Of a DNA stretch of 15,277 nt, positions 6,846 through 15,134 are shown in pieces (positions within the stretch are counted from its first letter, which is position 1; every line of letters starts with the position of its first letter). The notes beneath the pieces were generated by a model. It was not told the DNA's origin. It searched no databases and saw only the letters and a program-made list of their open reading frames with translations. Made by a program: the position numbers and the translations under genes. The DNA is taken from positions 1 to 15,277 of the forward strand of contig DJXI01000081.1 in assembly GCA_002449695.1 (NCBI GenBank), written 5' to 3'. This DNA is from Verrucomicrobia bacterium UBA7008 (GTDB lineage: Bacteria > Verrucomicrobiota > Kiritimatiellia > RFP12 > UBA1067).

Positions 6846-9800
6846 ATGACAATTCTGGCAGTTGCGGCCATGACGGCCATCCAGTCCGTAAAGGGACCTT
6901 TTCCGGCGGCGATTCCGGAAGAGCCGTTGCGCGACGTGCGCGCGTATTCCGTCGAGATCGACGAGAACATGAACGGAACCGACGGCTTCTATCCGCTCGG
7001 CATCCTGCGCGATCCGCTGCCGTGGGGGTTCTCGATCCCGGCGGGCGCGAACTACACAGTCGTCAATCTGATGCCCGGAAAGGAAGACTCGTTCGAAGGG
7101 CCGGGCGTCTCGGGGGCGCACGTCTTCGGCTGCCAGGCCGCCTTGAAAGGCCCGGGGAACCAGAATCTGCCGAAGGCGCTGGGACCTGACGGCCAGCCGC
7201 TCAAGCGCCGCGCCGTGAATCTCTTCGACCCGGCGACGCTCGATAGAATCTTCTCAGTCGCGCGCAAATCCGTCGCCTACGCAGTCGAGAAGGGAGACGC
7301 GCGCATCTTCAAGTGGGAGATCGACAACGAATTCATCCCCGAACTGGACTTCTCGCCGCAGGCGGTCGAGGCGTTCCGCGCGTGGCTCCCCGGTTGGTAC
7401 GGCGGCGATGTCGAAAAGTTCCGCCGCGTGTGGGGCGAGGGATTCTCCGGCTTCGGCGACGCCGTCGGCATCGACCCTGCCGTCTGCCGCGAAAGGCCCG
7501 GCCCTTTCATGGACTGGATCAGGTTCCAGCAGGAGAGTTTCGCGAACTTCCTTGCGGAATACTACAAGACGATCTACGAAGCAGATCCGCGTCACCGCTC
7601 CGTGAACGGCAAGGATACGCAAAGTTCGCTTGAAATGCTGCGCATCGCGCGCGCCCGCCGCGCCAACCACGAGCTGATCGGCGAGGCCGTCGCGCCCTAT
7701 ACGCGGGGCGTGCGCGGCATGGACCACTATGGCCACGGCGACCGCAACGCCTACGAGATGAACTTCTACGCCCTGACGGCTACGCCGGATGGCTGGCGGC
7801 CTGGCGCGCGCGCAGGCATCCTCTACGGCGAGAACAACAACCACAACGGGCCCGGCTGGCAGTGGGCGCAGACGCTGTGGCGAATGCCGCCAAACGGACT
7901 CAAGGGAGGCAACCTCTTCTGCTGCGGATGGTTTGGAGCGTGGGGCGACTGGGCGAGCTTCGGCTTCGAGAACCCGGATGCGACGAAGCGCGAGAAGTTC
8001 TGGTATGTGCCGCGCTTCTTCTCCACCATCCACCGCGCCGAACGATTCTTCACCGAGTCCGCGCCGGCGCGCGGCGTTCCCAAGGTCGCCATACTCATGG
8101 CGCAGCGCGACATTCCCTTCGGGACGGACGACAATCTCTCGCCGTGGGAGTTTCCGGTCAACTCGCGTCTGCGCGTCTATTCGCACCTGCGCGACGCCGG
8201 ATGCTTCGTTGACGTGATTCCCTATGCGCGCATTGCGAGAGAGGACATGCGCGACTACGGCGCGCTATTCCTCGTTTCCGCCGAACACCTCTCCGACGCC
8301 GACATCGCGGCCATCCGCGAATACGTGCGCGGCGGCGGCGTCCTCTTCTGCGACTGCCGCACCGGGCAGTTTGACGAGCACAACCTCGCGCGCGAAGCCG
8401 ACGGCGGACTGTCGGATGTGCTTGGGCTCGCGTTCGACGGCATCTGGGAGTCGGGCGACGTGGTGGTCGATCCGGGCGACGTGTGGTTCGACACGCGCTA
8501 CGGTCGGCTGCTGCGCGGCGACGGACGCGTCAAGTTCACGGCGACGACGGCGCATCCCGTCAACGCCCGCTCGGCGTTCTACTACGACAACAAGGCGGCG
8601 GTTCTGATGGAAAACCATTTCGGGAAAGGCCGCGCCTACTGGATGAACACGCAGATGGGCACGCTCCGCAGCGAGTCGTCCGGAGGCGAGGAGCCGGCAT
8701 GCGACTTCTTCCGCTCCGTGCTCGACGCGGCAGGCGTTGCTGCGTCCTACGAAATCTCGACTGACCGTGCGTGCGACACGCGCGTGGAGTGTCCGCTCGT
8801 CGACGGCAAGGGCAACGCCGTCGTCATGGTTGCGGGCCGCACATGGAAGCCGCTTGAACCGATGCGCCTGACGATGCCGCTGCCGGAAGGGCTCTCCTTC
8901 GGGTCGGCGTTTATTTCGCTCGCCGAGGACAACGGCCTCAGGCCGCTGGCGTTTGTGCGCGACGGCGCGCGCGTTTCGTTCGACCTGCCGGCCGTCAAGT
9001 CGGCGGCGGCGATCTGGCTCATGTCGGGCGACCACCCGCCGCTTCTGGGAACGCGCTTTTCGTGGGACGGCCGCACGGCGGCGCCGGGCGATGAAACACC
9101 GCGTGTGAAGCCGGGCGAAACATTCGGGCTTACGGTGCAGGTCGCCAATCCCTCCGGCCAGCCGCTCCGCGGCGCGAAACTGCGTGTCCGGACGCTGCAA
9201 GGGTGGAAGGTGACGTGCGTCTCTCCGCTCGGCGACGTGCCGCCGCATTCCATCGGCGAGGCGCAGTACGAAATAACCGTTGCGGCGGACGGGCCCGAGA
9301 TGCGTCCCGACCATCTCCAGCCGATTGTCGCCGATCTCTTCGTCGGCGGGACGCGCACGGCGGTCACGCACACAGTCGTCCAGGCCGACATATCCAAGGC
9401 GGGGCACGAGCTGCTCCTTTCCGACAACTGGGTTTCCGCCGACTGTCCGTGGAGCATCTGGAACGGCGCCACGTATCGCTATCTCACGCAGCCTGACGCG
9501 GAGAAGGGTGAGCGGATCGTCGATACGCTCCACACGCGCCGAGCCGACGGCAGCGACGTCTTTGCGCTACAGAGCGGCGACCGCCGCGAACGGCTGCGGC
9601 ACGCCTCGTGGAAAGGGCTTGGACGAGTGGAGGTGGAATGGGATTTGAAGAAGGCGTACGACATCACGCGCATTCTCGCAAAACGCACGGTCGAACTGAG
9701 AAAACGAGAAGACCGCAAGGATGCCGTCGATCCGCTGGCCGTTTCGTATTCGCTCTCGTCGACCGGCGCGGACTGGACGGAGCCGGTGCGCGTTGCGTTC

Positions 9801-11066
9801 GTCTGCGACGAAGACGGCTTCTGCGACATTGAGCTCCCCGAGGCGCTGCGCGCGCGATTCATCCGGCTCGCGTTTGAATGCGACAGCGCCAAGACGACCT
9901 GGCTCGACGAAACGTGGATTTTCGGCAAGCTGCCGCCGGAAGCGGACGAGGCGGAGAAGGTCCCGGTCGTGGACGTGAGCGGCGACAAGGCGCGGCAGCT
10001 CGTCATCGCGGCGGGGACGGAAGACCTCTACCAGGGGCATCCGACAACCGTCCTTACGCGGACGGGCAAGCTCATCTGCGTCTGGACGACAAACCACGGC
10101 GGGCCGTGCGGCCCTGCGGCGGAGTCGCTTGACGGCGGCCGCACGTGGACGCGCATCGACGGGCGCTTTCCGAAGGAATACGCGGCGACCTGCAGGAATT
10201 GCCCGACGCTCCAGAAGATGGTGCTTCCGGGCGGCGGCGAGCGGCTGCTCGTCTTTTCGGCGCGGCCGCCGGACGGGGCTGTCAACCACTACGACTGTCC
10301 CGGCATCTGTCCGCTCGGCATCGCCTATTCGGACGACGACGGCGCGACTTGGCGCATGGCGCCGCGCGCGTGGGTGTCGTCGATCATGCCGCCGACGGGA
10401 TTCATCCAGCTCAAGGATGGCTCTGTCGCGCTCTTCGGGCAGGTGCGCAAATATCTGGGAACAAAGTCCGACGCGCCGACATCCGACCAGAACGTGTGGA
10501 TGGCGACCTCGCCGAACGGACTCGATTGGTCCGCGCCGCGCGTCATCGCTTCCGTGCCAGAGAAGAATCTCTGCGAACCGTGCGCGCTGCGCTCGCCGGA
10601 CGGCGATGAAATCGCGCTCTTGATACGCGAAAATCGCCACACGTCGCGTAGCATGATGTGTTTTAGTCGTGACGAGGGCGTGACGTGGTCCGTACCGCAG
10701 GAGACGTCGTTGGCGCTCACCGGCGATCGCCACGAATGCGTGGCATTGCCCGACGGGCGTGTCTTCGTCGCCTTCCGCGACCGGGCGAAGGCTTTCGGCA
10801 CCTACGGACACTATGTCGCATGGATTGGCACGTACGACGATCTCCGTAACGGGCGCGAGGGCGGCGCGCGGGTGAAACTGCTCCACAGCTACGCGGGCGA
10901 CGAGCGGTTTGCCAACGCGAGCTTTACGGGCGATACCGGCTATTCGGGCGTGGAGCTTCTGCCGGACGGCGACATTCTCTGTACGACCTACGTGAAATAC
11001 TGGCCAGACGCGCGACAGCACTCCGTCGTCTCCACTCGCTTCCACCCTGAAGGGCAAATCAAATGA
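6846..11066 (+). CDS. Multidomain glycosidase: GH42-like barrel, GATase-like, NEW3-like, discoidin-like and BNR sialidase domains
   Basis: A 1406-residue protein with a good AAGGAG-type site, starting 18 bases after the previous stop. Residues ~110-400: GH42-like barrel with acid/base motif WEIDNE (Glu162) and candidate nucleophile in GILYGEN (Glu329); the spacing of 167 is close to the 171 in Thermus GH42 beta-galactosidase. Residues ~410-600: amidotransferase-like domain typical of GH42 (VAILMAQRD; REYVRGGGVLFCD). Residues ~745-835: NEW3-like (VKPGETFGLTVQVANPSG). Residues ~853-1030: F5/8-type C (discoidin, CBM32-like). Residues ~1040-1405: sialidase-fold domain with four Asp-box-type motifs, SLDGGRTW (1094), SDDDGATW (1162), SPNGLDW (1222, partial) and SRDEGVTW (1274). 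The N-terminus (MTILAVAAMTA) is hydrophobic but lacks the basic start of a normal signal peptide, so export is uncertain. Domains are assigned from motifs; activity on sialic acid is inferred. Confidence 0.8.
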   Translation: MTILAVAAMTAIQSVKGPFPAAIPEEPLRDVRAYSVEIDENMNGTDGFYPLGILRDPLPWGFSIPAGANYTVVNLMPGKEDSFEGPGVSGAHVFGCQAALKGPGNQNLPKALGPDGQPLKRRAVNLFDPATLDRIFSVARKSVAYAVEKGDARIFKWEIDNEFIPELDFSPQAVEAFRAWLPGWYGGDVEKFRRVWGEGFSGFGDAVGIDPAVCRERPGPFMDWIRFQQESFANFLAEYYKTIYEADPRHRSVNGKDTQSSLEMLRIARARRANHELIGEAVAPYTRGVRGMDHYGHGDRNAYEMNFYALTATPDGWRPGARAGILYGENNNHNGPGWQWAQTLWRMPPNGLKGGNLFCCGWFGAWGDWASFGFENPDATKREKFWYVPRFFSTIHRAERFFTESAPARGVPKVAILMAQRDIPFGTDDNLSPWEFPVNSRLRVYSHLRDAGCFVDVIPYARIAREDMRDYGALFLVSAEHLSDADIAAIREYVRGGGVLFCDCRTGQFDEHNLAREADGGLSDVLGLAFDGIWESGDVVVDPGDVWFDTRYGRLLRGDGRVKFTATTAHPVNARSAFYYDNKAAVLMENHFGKGRAYWMNTQMGTLRSESSGGEEPACDFFRSVLDAAGVAASYEISTDRACDTRVECPLVDGKGNAVVMVAGRTWKPLEPMRLTMPLPEGLSFGSAFISLAEDNGLRPLAFVRDGARVSFDLPAVKSAAAIWLMSGDHPPLLGTRFSWDGRTAAPGDETPRVKPGETFGLTVQVANPSGQPLRGAKLRVRTLQGWKVTCVSPLGDVPPHSIGEAQYEITVAADGPEMRPDHLQPIVADLFVGGTRTAVTHTVVQADISKAGHELLLSDNWVSADCPWSIWNGATYRYLTQPDAEKGERIVDTLHTRRADGSDVFALQSGDRRERLRHASWKGLGRVEVEWDLKKAYDITRILAKRTVELRKREDRKDAVDPLAVSYSLSSTGADWTEPVRVAFVCDEDGFCDIELPEALRARFIRLAFECDSAKTTWLDETWIFGKLPPEADEAEKVPVVDVSGDKARQLVIAAGTEDLYQGHPTTVLTRTGKLICVWTTNHGGPCGPAAESLDGGRTWTRIDGRFPKEYAATCRNCPTLQKMVLPGGGERLLVFSARPPDGAVNHYDCPGICPLGIAYSDDDGATWRMAPRAWVSSIMPPTGFIQLKDGSVALFGQVRKYLGTKSDAPTSDQNVWMATSPNGLDWSAPRVIASVPEKNLCEPCALRSPDGDEIALLIRENRHTSRSMMCFSRDEGVTWSVPQETSLALTGDRHECVALPDGRVFVAFRDRAKAFGTYGHYVAWIGTYDDLRNGREGGARVKLLHSYAGDERFANASFTGDTGYSGVELLPDGDILCTTYVKYWPDARQHSVVSTRFHPEGQIK

Positions 11067-13021
11067 AAAAAACAATCTTGTCGCTTGTTCTTGCCGTTGC
11101 CGCGTTTGGTGTGGCGGCGTCCGTCCGCACCGGAAGCGTTTCATTTCCGGCGAAGGATGTCCGCGCCTACGATGCCGTCGTCTGCGGTGCGGGGCCTGCG
11201 GGGTGCGCGGCGGCGATTGCCGCGAAGCGCTCGGGCCTGTCGGTATTGTTAGTCGAGGCGCAGAGCCGTCTGGGCGGCACGGCGACGAGCGGCGGCGTGT
11301 CGCATTGGCTGGGCGGACGCAACGACAGTGGCGAATGGGTCGTGGGTGGCATCTTCCGCGAATTGTCGCTCCGCGCCGAAAAGGAGTGCGCGGCAATTCT
11401 GCCGAAACATCCTGACGGCAAGACGTATCAGCCGTATGCGTGGTTGCCGTGGTTTATCCACGGTGTCGTCCTTGATCCCGACCGCATTGCGCTGATGCTT
11501 GACAGTGTCATGGAAGAAGAAGGAGTCGATGTCCTTTTTGAGACTCGTGCCGTCGGCGTGGAGCGCGAGGGCGACAGAATAACCCACGTCCTGACGCACT
11601 CAAAAGACGGATTCCGCCGCATCCCCGTGAAGGTCGTAATCGACGCAACTGGCGATGCGGATGTTGCAAATTTCGCGGGATGTCCAGTTCTTGTTGGTCG
11701 CGACGGAGACCACCTGATGACGCCAGCATCGCTCACGTTTCATCTTTCGCATGTTGACGGCAAGGCGCTTTGGGACGAGATAGAGCGGACGCGCGAGCCG
11801 AAGTTCCGTCCGCTGATCGAAGAGTTGAAGGCGAAGGGCGAATGGCCGTTCCCCTACGACATCTTCATTTCGGTGAAGGGGCTGGCCGACGACGAGGTGA
11901 TGATCAACACGATGCGCCTGACGGAAATCGACGGCACGAGCGCCGAGTCGCGCACGAAGGGCTATGTGCGCGGACGGCGCGAGGCATATCGGCTGCTGGA
12001 TATACTGCGGAAGCATTTCCCCGGCTTCAGGAACGCGCAGATGAAGTCAATCGCTCCCATGCTGGGCGTGCGCGAGACTCGGCGCCTGGATGGTGCGTTC
12101 AAGCTGATGGTCGAGGACTTGCGCCAGGGAACGGAATTCGGCGATACGATCGGTTATTCGATGTATGGCTGGGACTTGCCCGACCCGAAAAAGCCGAGCG
12201 TCCAGCCGATGGTGGACGAGTCGGGAGGCGGTTTCGTCAACAAGGCGAAAAAGCAGCTCGTGACGCCGATTCCCTATCGCACGATGGTGCCGCGCGGGTG
12301 TAGCAACTTGCTGTGCCCGGGAAGGGCGATTAGCGTGGAGCGCGACGTTCTGGGCCCGTTGCGCGTGATGGCGCCCTGCATGGCGATGGGCGAGGCGTGC
12401 GGCGTGGCGGCGCGACAGATCGCCGACGGGGCGGCGAATGGCGCGGTCGATGTCGCGGCGTTGAAGGCGGAGCTTCGCCTGCGCGGCTGTGTCGTCGACA
12501 AATCGGCCTTGCCCGTCGTGCGTCCGCGCGTCGATCCAACGTCGTCGGACGAACAGCCCGCGTACGTTCGCGGGCGACTGTCGGAGTCGGCAAGGTGCGA
12601 GGGACTGCATCCGCTCTTCGCCAAGGCGTTCGCGTTCATGCGCCGTCCCGACCTTGCCGAACTGCCGTGCGGGCGCTACGAAATCGACGGCTCGAACTGC
12701 TGGGCGATGGTTCAGGAAGTTGCGCTGAAGCTGTTTGCGGACGAAAACCAGTATGAGGTCCATCAGGCGTTCATCGACATCCAGATGCCGATTTCGGGGT
12801 GCGAGACGATTGGCGTGACGGAGCCCGCTGCCGACGTGTTCAGCGGATTCAATGTCGAAAAGGACTATGTGCTGTTCAAGGCGAAGGGCGAGCCGTGGAC
12901 GCTGGCGCCCGGCGAATACGCCGTCTTCTTCCCCGGGCGCGGCGCGCATGCCCCTGGCCTTGCGCGGGACGGCGCCCGCACGATCCGCAAGCTTGTCGTA
13001 AAGGTCAAACAAAAGGAATGA
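11063..13021 (+). CDS. Secreted FAD-dependent oxidoreductase fused to a YhcH/NanQ-type (DUF386) domain
   Basis: A 652-residue protein. It overlaps the preceding stop by four bases (ATGA), with GAAGGG (11049-11054) as ribosome site, so it is translationally coupled. A Sec-type signal peptide spans residues 1-20. Residues 36-66 form the dinucleotide-binding fold (VVCGAGPAGCAAAI, then VLLVEA), followed by RLGGTATSGG. Residues 412-450 carry the typical FAD-oxidoreductase C-terminal motif (NLLCPGRAIS; VMAPCMAMGEACGVAA). From ~514 to 652 comes a full-length YhcH/YjgK/YiaL domain: LPCGRYEIDG, HQAFIDIQ (567-574), LAPGEYAVFFPG and HAPGL, ending KLVVKVKQKE. In E. coli YhcH is NanQ, an N-acetylneuraminate anomerase; relatives act on other sugars. 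The fusion suggests the oxidase substrate is a sugar whose anomeric form matters. No twin-arginine is seen, which is unusual for an exported flavoprotein. Confidence 0.88.
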   Translation: MKKTILSLVLAVAAFGVAASVRTGSVSFPAKDVRAYDAVVCGAGPAGCAAAIAAKRSGLSVLLVEAQSRLGGTATSGGVSHWLGGRNDSGEWVVGGIFRELSLRAEKECAAILPKHPDGKTYQPYAWLPWFIHGVVLDPDRIALMLDSVMEEEGVDVLFETRAVGVEREGDRITHVLTHSKDGFRRIPVKVVIDATGDADVANFAGCPVLVGRDGDHLMTPASLTFHLSHVDGKALWDEIERTREPKFRPLIEELKAKGEWPFPYDIFISVKGLADDEVMINTMRLTEIDGTSAESRTKGYVRGRREAYRLLDILRKHFPGFRNAQMKSIAPMLGVRETRRLDGAFKLMVEDLRQGTEFGDTIGYSMYGWDLPDPKKPSVQPMVDESGGGFVNKAKKQLVTPIPYRTMVPRGCSNLLCPGRAISVERDVLGPLRVMAPCMAMGEACGVAARQIADGAANGAVDVAALKAELRLRGCVVDKSALPVVRPRVDPTSSDEQPAYVRGRLSESARCEGLHPLFAKAFAFMRRPDLAELPCGRYEIDGSNCWAMVQEVALKLFADENQYEVHQAFIDIQMPISGCETIGVTEPAADVFSGFNVEKDYVLFKAKGEPWTLAPGEYAVFFPGRGAHAPGLARDGARTIRKLVVKVKQKE

Positions 13022-13023
13022 AA

Positions 13024-13065
13024 ATGAAAAAAACACTCTTGTCGATTGTCCTCTTCGTTGCCGCG
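13024..13065 (+). repeat. Signal-peptide-coding segment duplicated from/with 11063-11104
   Basis: The first 42 bases of this gene match the first 42 bases of the oxidoreductase gene (11063-11104) at 36 positions, and both begin ATGAAAAAAACA. Directly after base 13065 the similarity ends and the hydrolase fragment begins. The two genes therefore share a 5' leader that may have served as a recombination site, or they simply carry paralogous signal peptides. Confidence 0.55.
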
Positions 13066-14199
13066 CATCATCCACGGCGCTATGTCGCGCTCTTCGGCAA
13101 GGATGTCGACGAGAATGACTTGTCGGCGATGAATCCAATCCCGAAAATCAAGTCCGGCATGGCCCCCCTCCTCTGCTCTCATGCCACGAAAGACAGGGTC
13201 GTGTCCATCGTCTCCCATCGCGCATTTGCGGACGCCTACCGCGCCGCCGGGAACGCGTGCGAATTCTTCGAATATCCGAATTCCATTCGCGAAGGGCTGA
13301 CGGGCCATTGCATCTGGATCCCGGATTCCGATCCGCAGCGCCTCATCCCCGAAATCGAGGCCCGAATCAAGGCGTTCTTCGCGCAGCCGGGCGACAAGGC
13401 GCCGGCCGTCGTTTCGACGGAAATCAAGATTCTGGAACCCGCCCAGGGGGCAGTGGTGCCGCTTCTCACGGACGCCCAGAAAGCCTATTTTGACATTCCG
13501 ACGGCCGAACGACGGATCAAGTTCAGGGATGTCGGCTTCCGCAAGCAGCTCGCCCGCTCCGGCGAGCGCGCGTCGGATGGGTCGGTTGTCCGGCAGGCCT
13601 ACTGGCCCAAGACCGTCCGCCTTGCGTGGACGCCGGTCAAAGGCACCGATGCCTACACGGTGACGGTCAAGGACGCGAAGAAGGGCGAAACGGTCGTGGA
13701 CGAGACGGTCGCGGGGACGTCCCTCGAAATCGACAACTTTGAAGTCGCGGCGGACTACGTCTGGACGGTCGCGGGCGGCGGCTCTTCGGCGCGCGGCACG
13801 TTCAAGACCGAGGACAGGACGCCGCGGTTCATCCGCTATCCCGGCGTGCCGAACGTGCGCGATCTGGGTGGATGGATTGGGCTTGGCGGGCGTCGCGTTC
13901 GGCAGGGAATGATAACAATGGCTCTGGAACCGACTACACCGGCACCGGGGCGGCTGGCGGCGGAATCGCCGAGCAGATTGGCTCGGCAGCCTATCAGGTG
14001 CGCCATCTCGAAATCTGGGTCGAACAGGATTTGGGCGGAGAAAGAGCCTGCTGGCTGGATGAATCGGCGCCGACGACGCTGTCCACCGGATCATGGGCGG
14101 CGGATGTTGCCTACGGCGCGGACGGCAGGGCGAGCGTCTGCGACAACGCCTTTACGCCCGTCCACGCCTCCACCGGCAATGTCGTCGTCGTCGAAATGA
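13024..14199 (+). CDS. Chimeric ORF: truncated signal peptide, alpha/beta-hydrolase tail, FN3-like domain, tyrosine phosphatase head
   Basis: The start at 13024 is 6 bases after AAAAGGA (13011-13017); ATG 13018 abuts that site and is less likely. Residues 1-14 are the start of a signal peptide that stops in the hydrophobic core with no cleavage site. Residues ~15-120 are the end of an alpha/beta-hydrolase, with candidate catalytic Asp57 (HATKDRVV) and His95 (GLTGHCIWIP). The nucleophile Ser and oxyanion region are absent, so it should be inactive. Residues ~130-265 include an FN3-like strand set (TVRLAWTPVKGTDAYTVTV). PGVPNVRDLGGWIGL (273-287) and RRVRQG are the opening of secreted Y_phosphatase3-type tyrosine phosphatases; the Cys-x5-Arg site is missing. 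After ~residue 295 (base ~13909) the reading frame runs over a different gene in the wrong frame, giving about 95 meaningless residues. Probably a pseudogene mosaic. Confidence 0.65.
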   Translation: MKKTLLSIVLFVAAHHPRRYVALFGKDVDENDLSAMNPIPKIKSGMAPLLCSHATKDRVVSIVSHRAFADAYRAAGNACEFFEYPNSIREGLTGHCIWIPDSDPQRLIPEIEARIKAFFAQPGDKAPAVVSTEIKILEPAQGAVVPLLTDAQKAYFDIPTAERRIKFRDVGFRKQLARSGERASDGSVVRQAYWPKTVRLAWTPVKGTDAYTVTVKDAKKGETVVDETVAGTSLEIDNFEVAADYVWTVAGGGSSARGTFKTEDRTPRFIRYPGVPNVRDLGGWIGLGGRRVRQGMITMALEPTTPAPGRLAAESPSRLARQPIRCAISKSGSNRIWAEKEPAGWMNRRRRRCPPDHGRRMLPTARTAGRASATTPLRPSTPPPAMSSSSK

Positions 14200-15062
14200 C
14201 AACGCAGATTGTCAAGACCGGGATGACTGTCTCGCCGGATGAGGGGATTCAGGCGGCCGTGCGCCTCTCCACGAACGGCTGCTTTCAGGTGTGGACTAGC
14301 CTTCGCCAAGACCACGGCGGGCAAGCAGACAATGAGTGGGTGGATGTGGAGGCGGAGGGGGTGACGCCGACTAGCGGCAAGGAATACACCCTGCGCTTCA
14401 CTTTCGACTACGCGGCGGGGACATATGGAGTGGAGGTCGACGATTTCGCTCTCCGACTCCAACTCGAAACTCCAACGTCTTCGTTCCCTCTTGCGTTTTC
14501 CACCAACTGTGTCAGAAAGGTCGCGTTCGCCGGACTTACTCGATTCACGTCGCTTCGTGGCGAATGCCGCTTTGAGGCGTCCGGTTTCGCGGCGGACGAG
14601 ACGTTGATTCTGTCGAACAATGTCCAGCTCGTCCTTGACGCGGCACGGGCGCAATGGCTCAACAGATGCACGGGAGGCAAGGCGGCTGTCGGTGACGCGG
14701 CGGCAGGACTTTCGGCGGATGATTTCGACAAGGCCTATCTTCTCAATCTCGATATAACCGGCGTTGAGGACGTTGAAGGGCCATACTCCTTCCAGTTGAC
14801 AGGCGTCGATGTCGATCATTTGGCGGAGAAGGTGACAATCGGCCTGACGCTCGCCCGTACGGGCGAAATTTCCAAGACCATCAACGGCGTCCTGAAGTTC
14901 TACGGCGCGGCGACCGTCGAGGCGTTTGCGTGCCCGGATCTCGCGCCGCTCGTGGACGTGACGCTGTCGGACGACGACTTCAGCGAGGGCGGGACGGCCA
15001 CGGCCGAAATCCCGCTCAAAGGCGACACCCCGCCCACCTTCTTCAAGGCGACGATCGAATGA
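13872..15062 (+). CDS. C-terminal fragment of a secreted surface protein with concanavalin/LamG-like domain
   Basis: An open frame of 396 codons from ATG 13872. The first dozen codons overlap phosphatase-head sequence in another frame, so true homology probably begins near 13908 (NDNNGSGTDYTGTG). What remains looks like a jelly-roll, LamG-like domain (ASVCDNAFTPV; VVVVEMTTQI; EYTLRFTFDYAAGTYGVEVDDF). A linker containing LSADDF (coded at 14709-14726) follows, then a beta domain ending FFKATIE. No signal peptide is present, so this is probably the tail of a surface protein whose head has been lost. The LSADDF segment is shared at DNA level, one mismatch in 19 bases, with the protein at 1980-4586. 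The partial gene at 15182 may be an intact paralogue. Translation of this fragment is uncertain. Confidence 0.6.
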   Translation: MDWAWRASRSAGNDNNGSGTDYTGTGAAGGGIAEQIGSAAYQVRHLEIWVEQDLGGERACWLDESAPTTLSTGSWAADVAYGADGRASVCDNAFTPVHASTGNVVVVEMTTQIVKTGMTVSPDEGIQAAVRLSTNGCFQVWTSLRQDHGGQADNEWVDVEAEGVTPTSGKEYTLRFTFDYAAGTYGVEVDDFALRLQLETPTSSFPLAFSTNCVRKVAFAGLTRFTSLRGECRFEASGFAADETLILSNNVQLVLDAARAQWLNRCTGGKAAVGDAAAGLSADDFDKAYLLNLDITGVEDVEGPYSFQLTGVDVDHLAEKVTIGLTLARTGEISKTINGVLKFYGAATVEAFACPDLAPLVDVTLSDDDFSEGGTATAEIPLKGDTPPTFFKATIE

Positions 15063-15116
15063 CGCGGCACTCGATACTCGATGAATCGAAGTGGAGCTTC
15101 CGCACAAATTTCTGGG

Positions 15117-15134
15117 GGCGGCGCCCACGCCGCC
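15117..15134. repeat. GC-rich hairpin between surface-protein genes
   Basis: GGCGGCG (15117-15123) pairs perfectly with CGCCGCC (15128-15134) around a 4-base loop. No T-run follows, so intrinsic termination is doubtful. It may be a REP-like or transcript-stabilising structure. Confidence 0.4.

Noticed and set aside
4716..7121. Very long minus-strand open frame (801 codons), and similar ones at 9567-11396 and 8265-9533
   Set aside because: They lie antisense to well-supported genes, have arginine- and alanine-rich composition typical of high-GC shadow frames, and show no family motif.
12799..13017. Upstream extension of the hydrolase/phosphatase ORF
   Set aside because: This part overlaps the conserved YhcH domain of the oxidoreductase gene in another frame and is a shadow. 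The ribosome site at 13011-13017 fixes the start at 13024.
13895..13925. Programmed -1 frameshift joining the phosphatase head to the following frame
   Set aside because: No X-XXY-YYZ slippery site is present, and the two sides belong to unrelated protein families, so a recombination join is the simpler reading.
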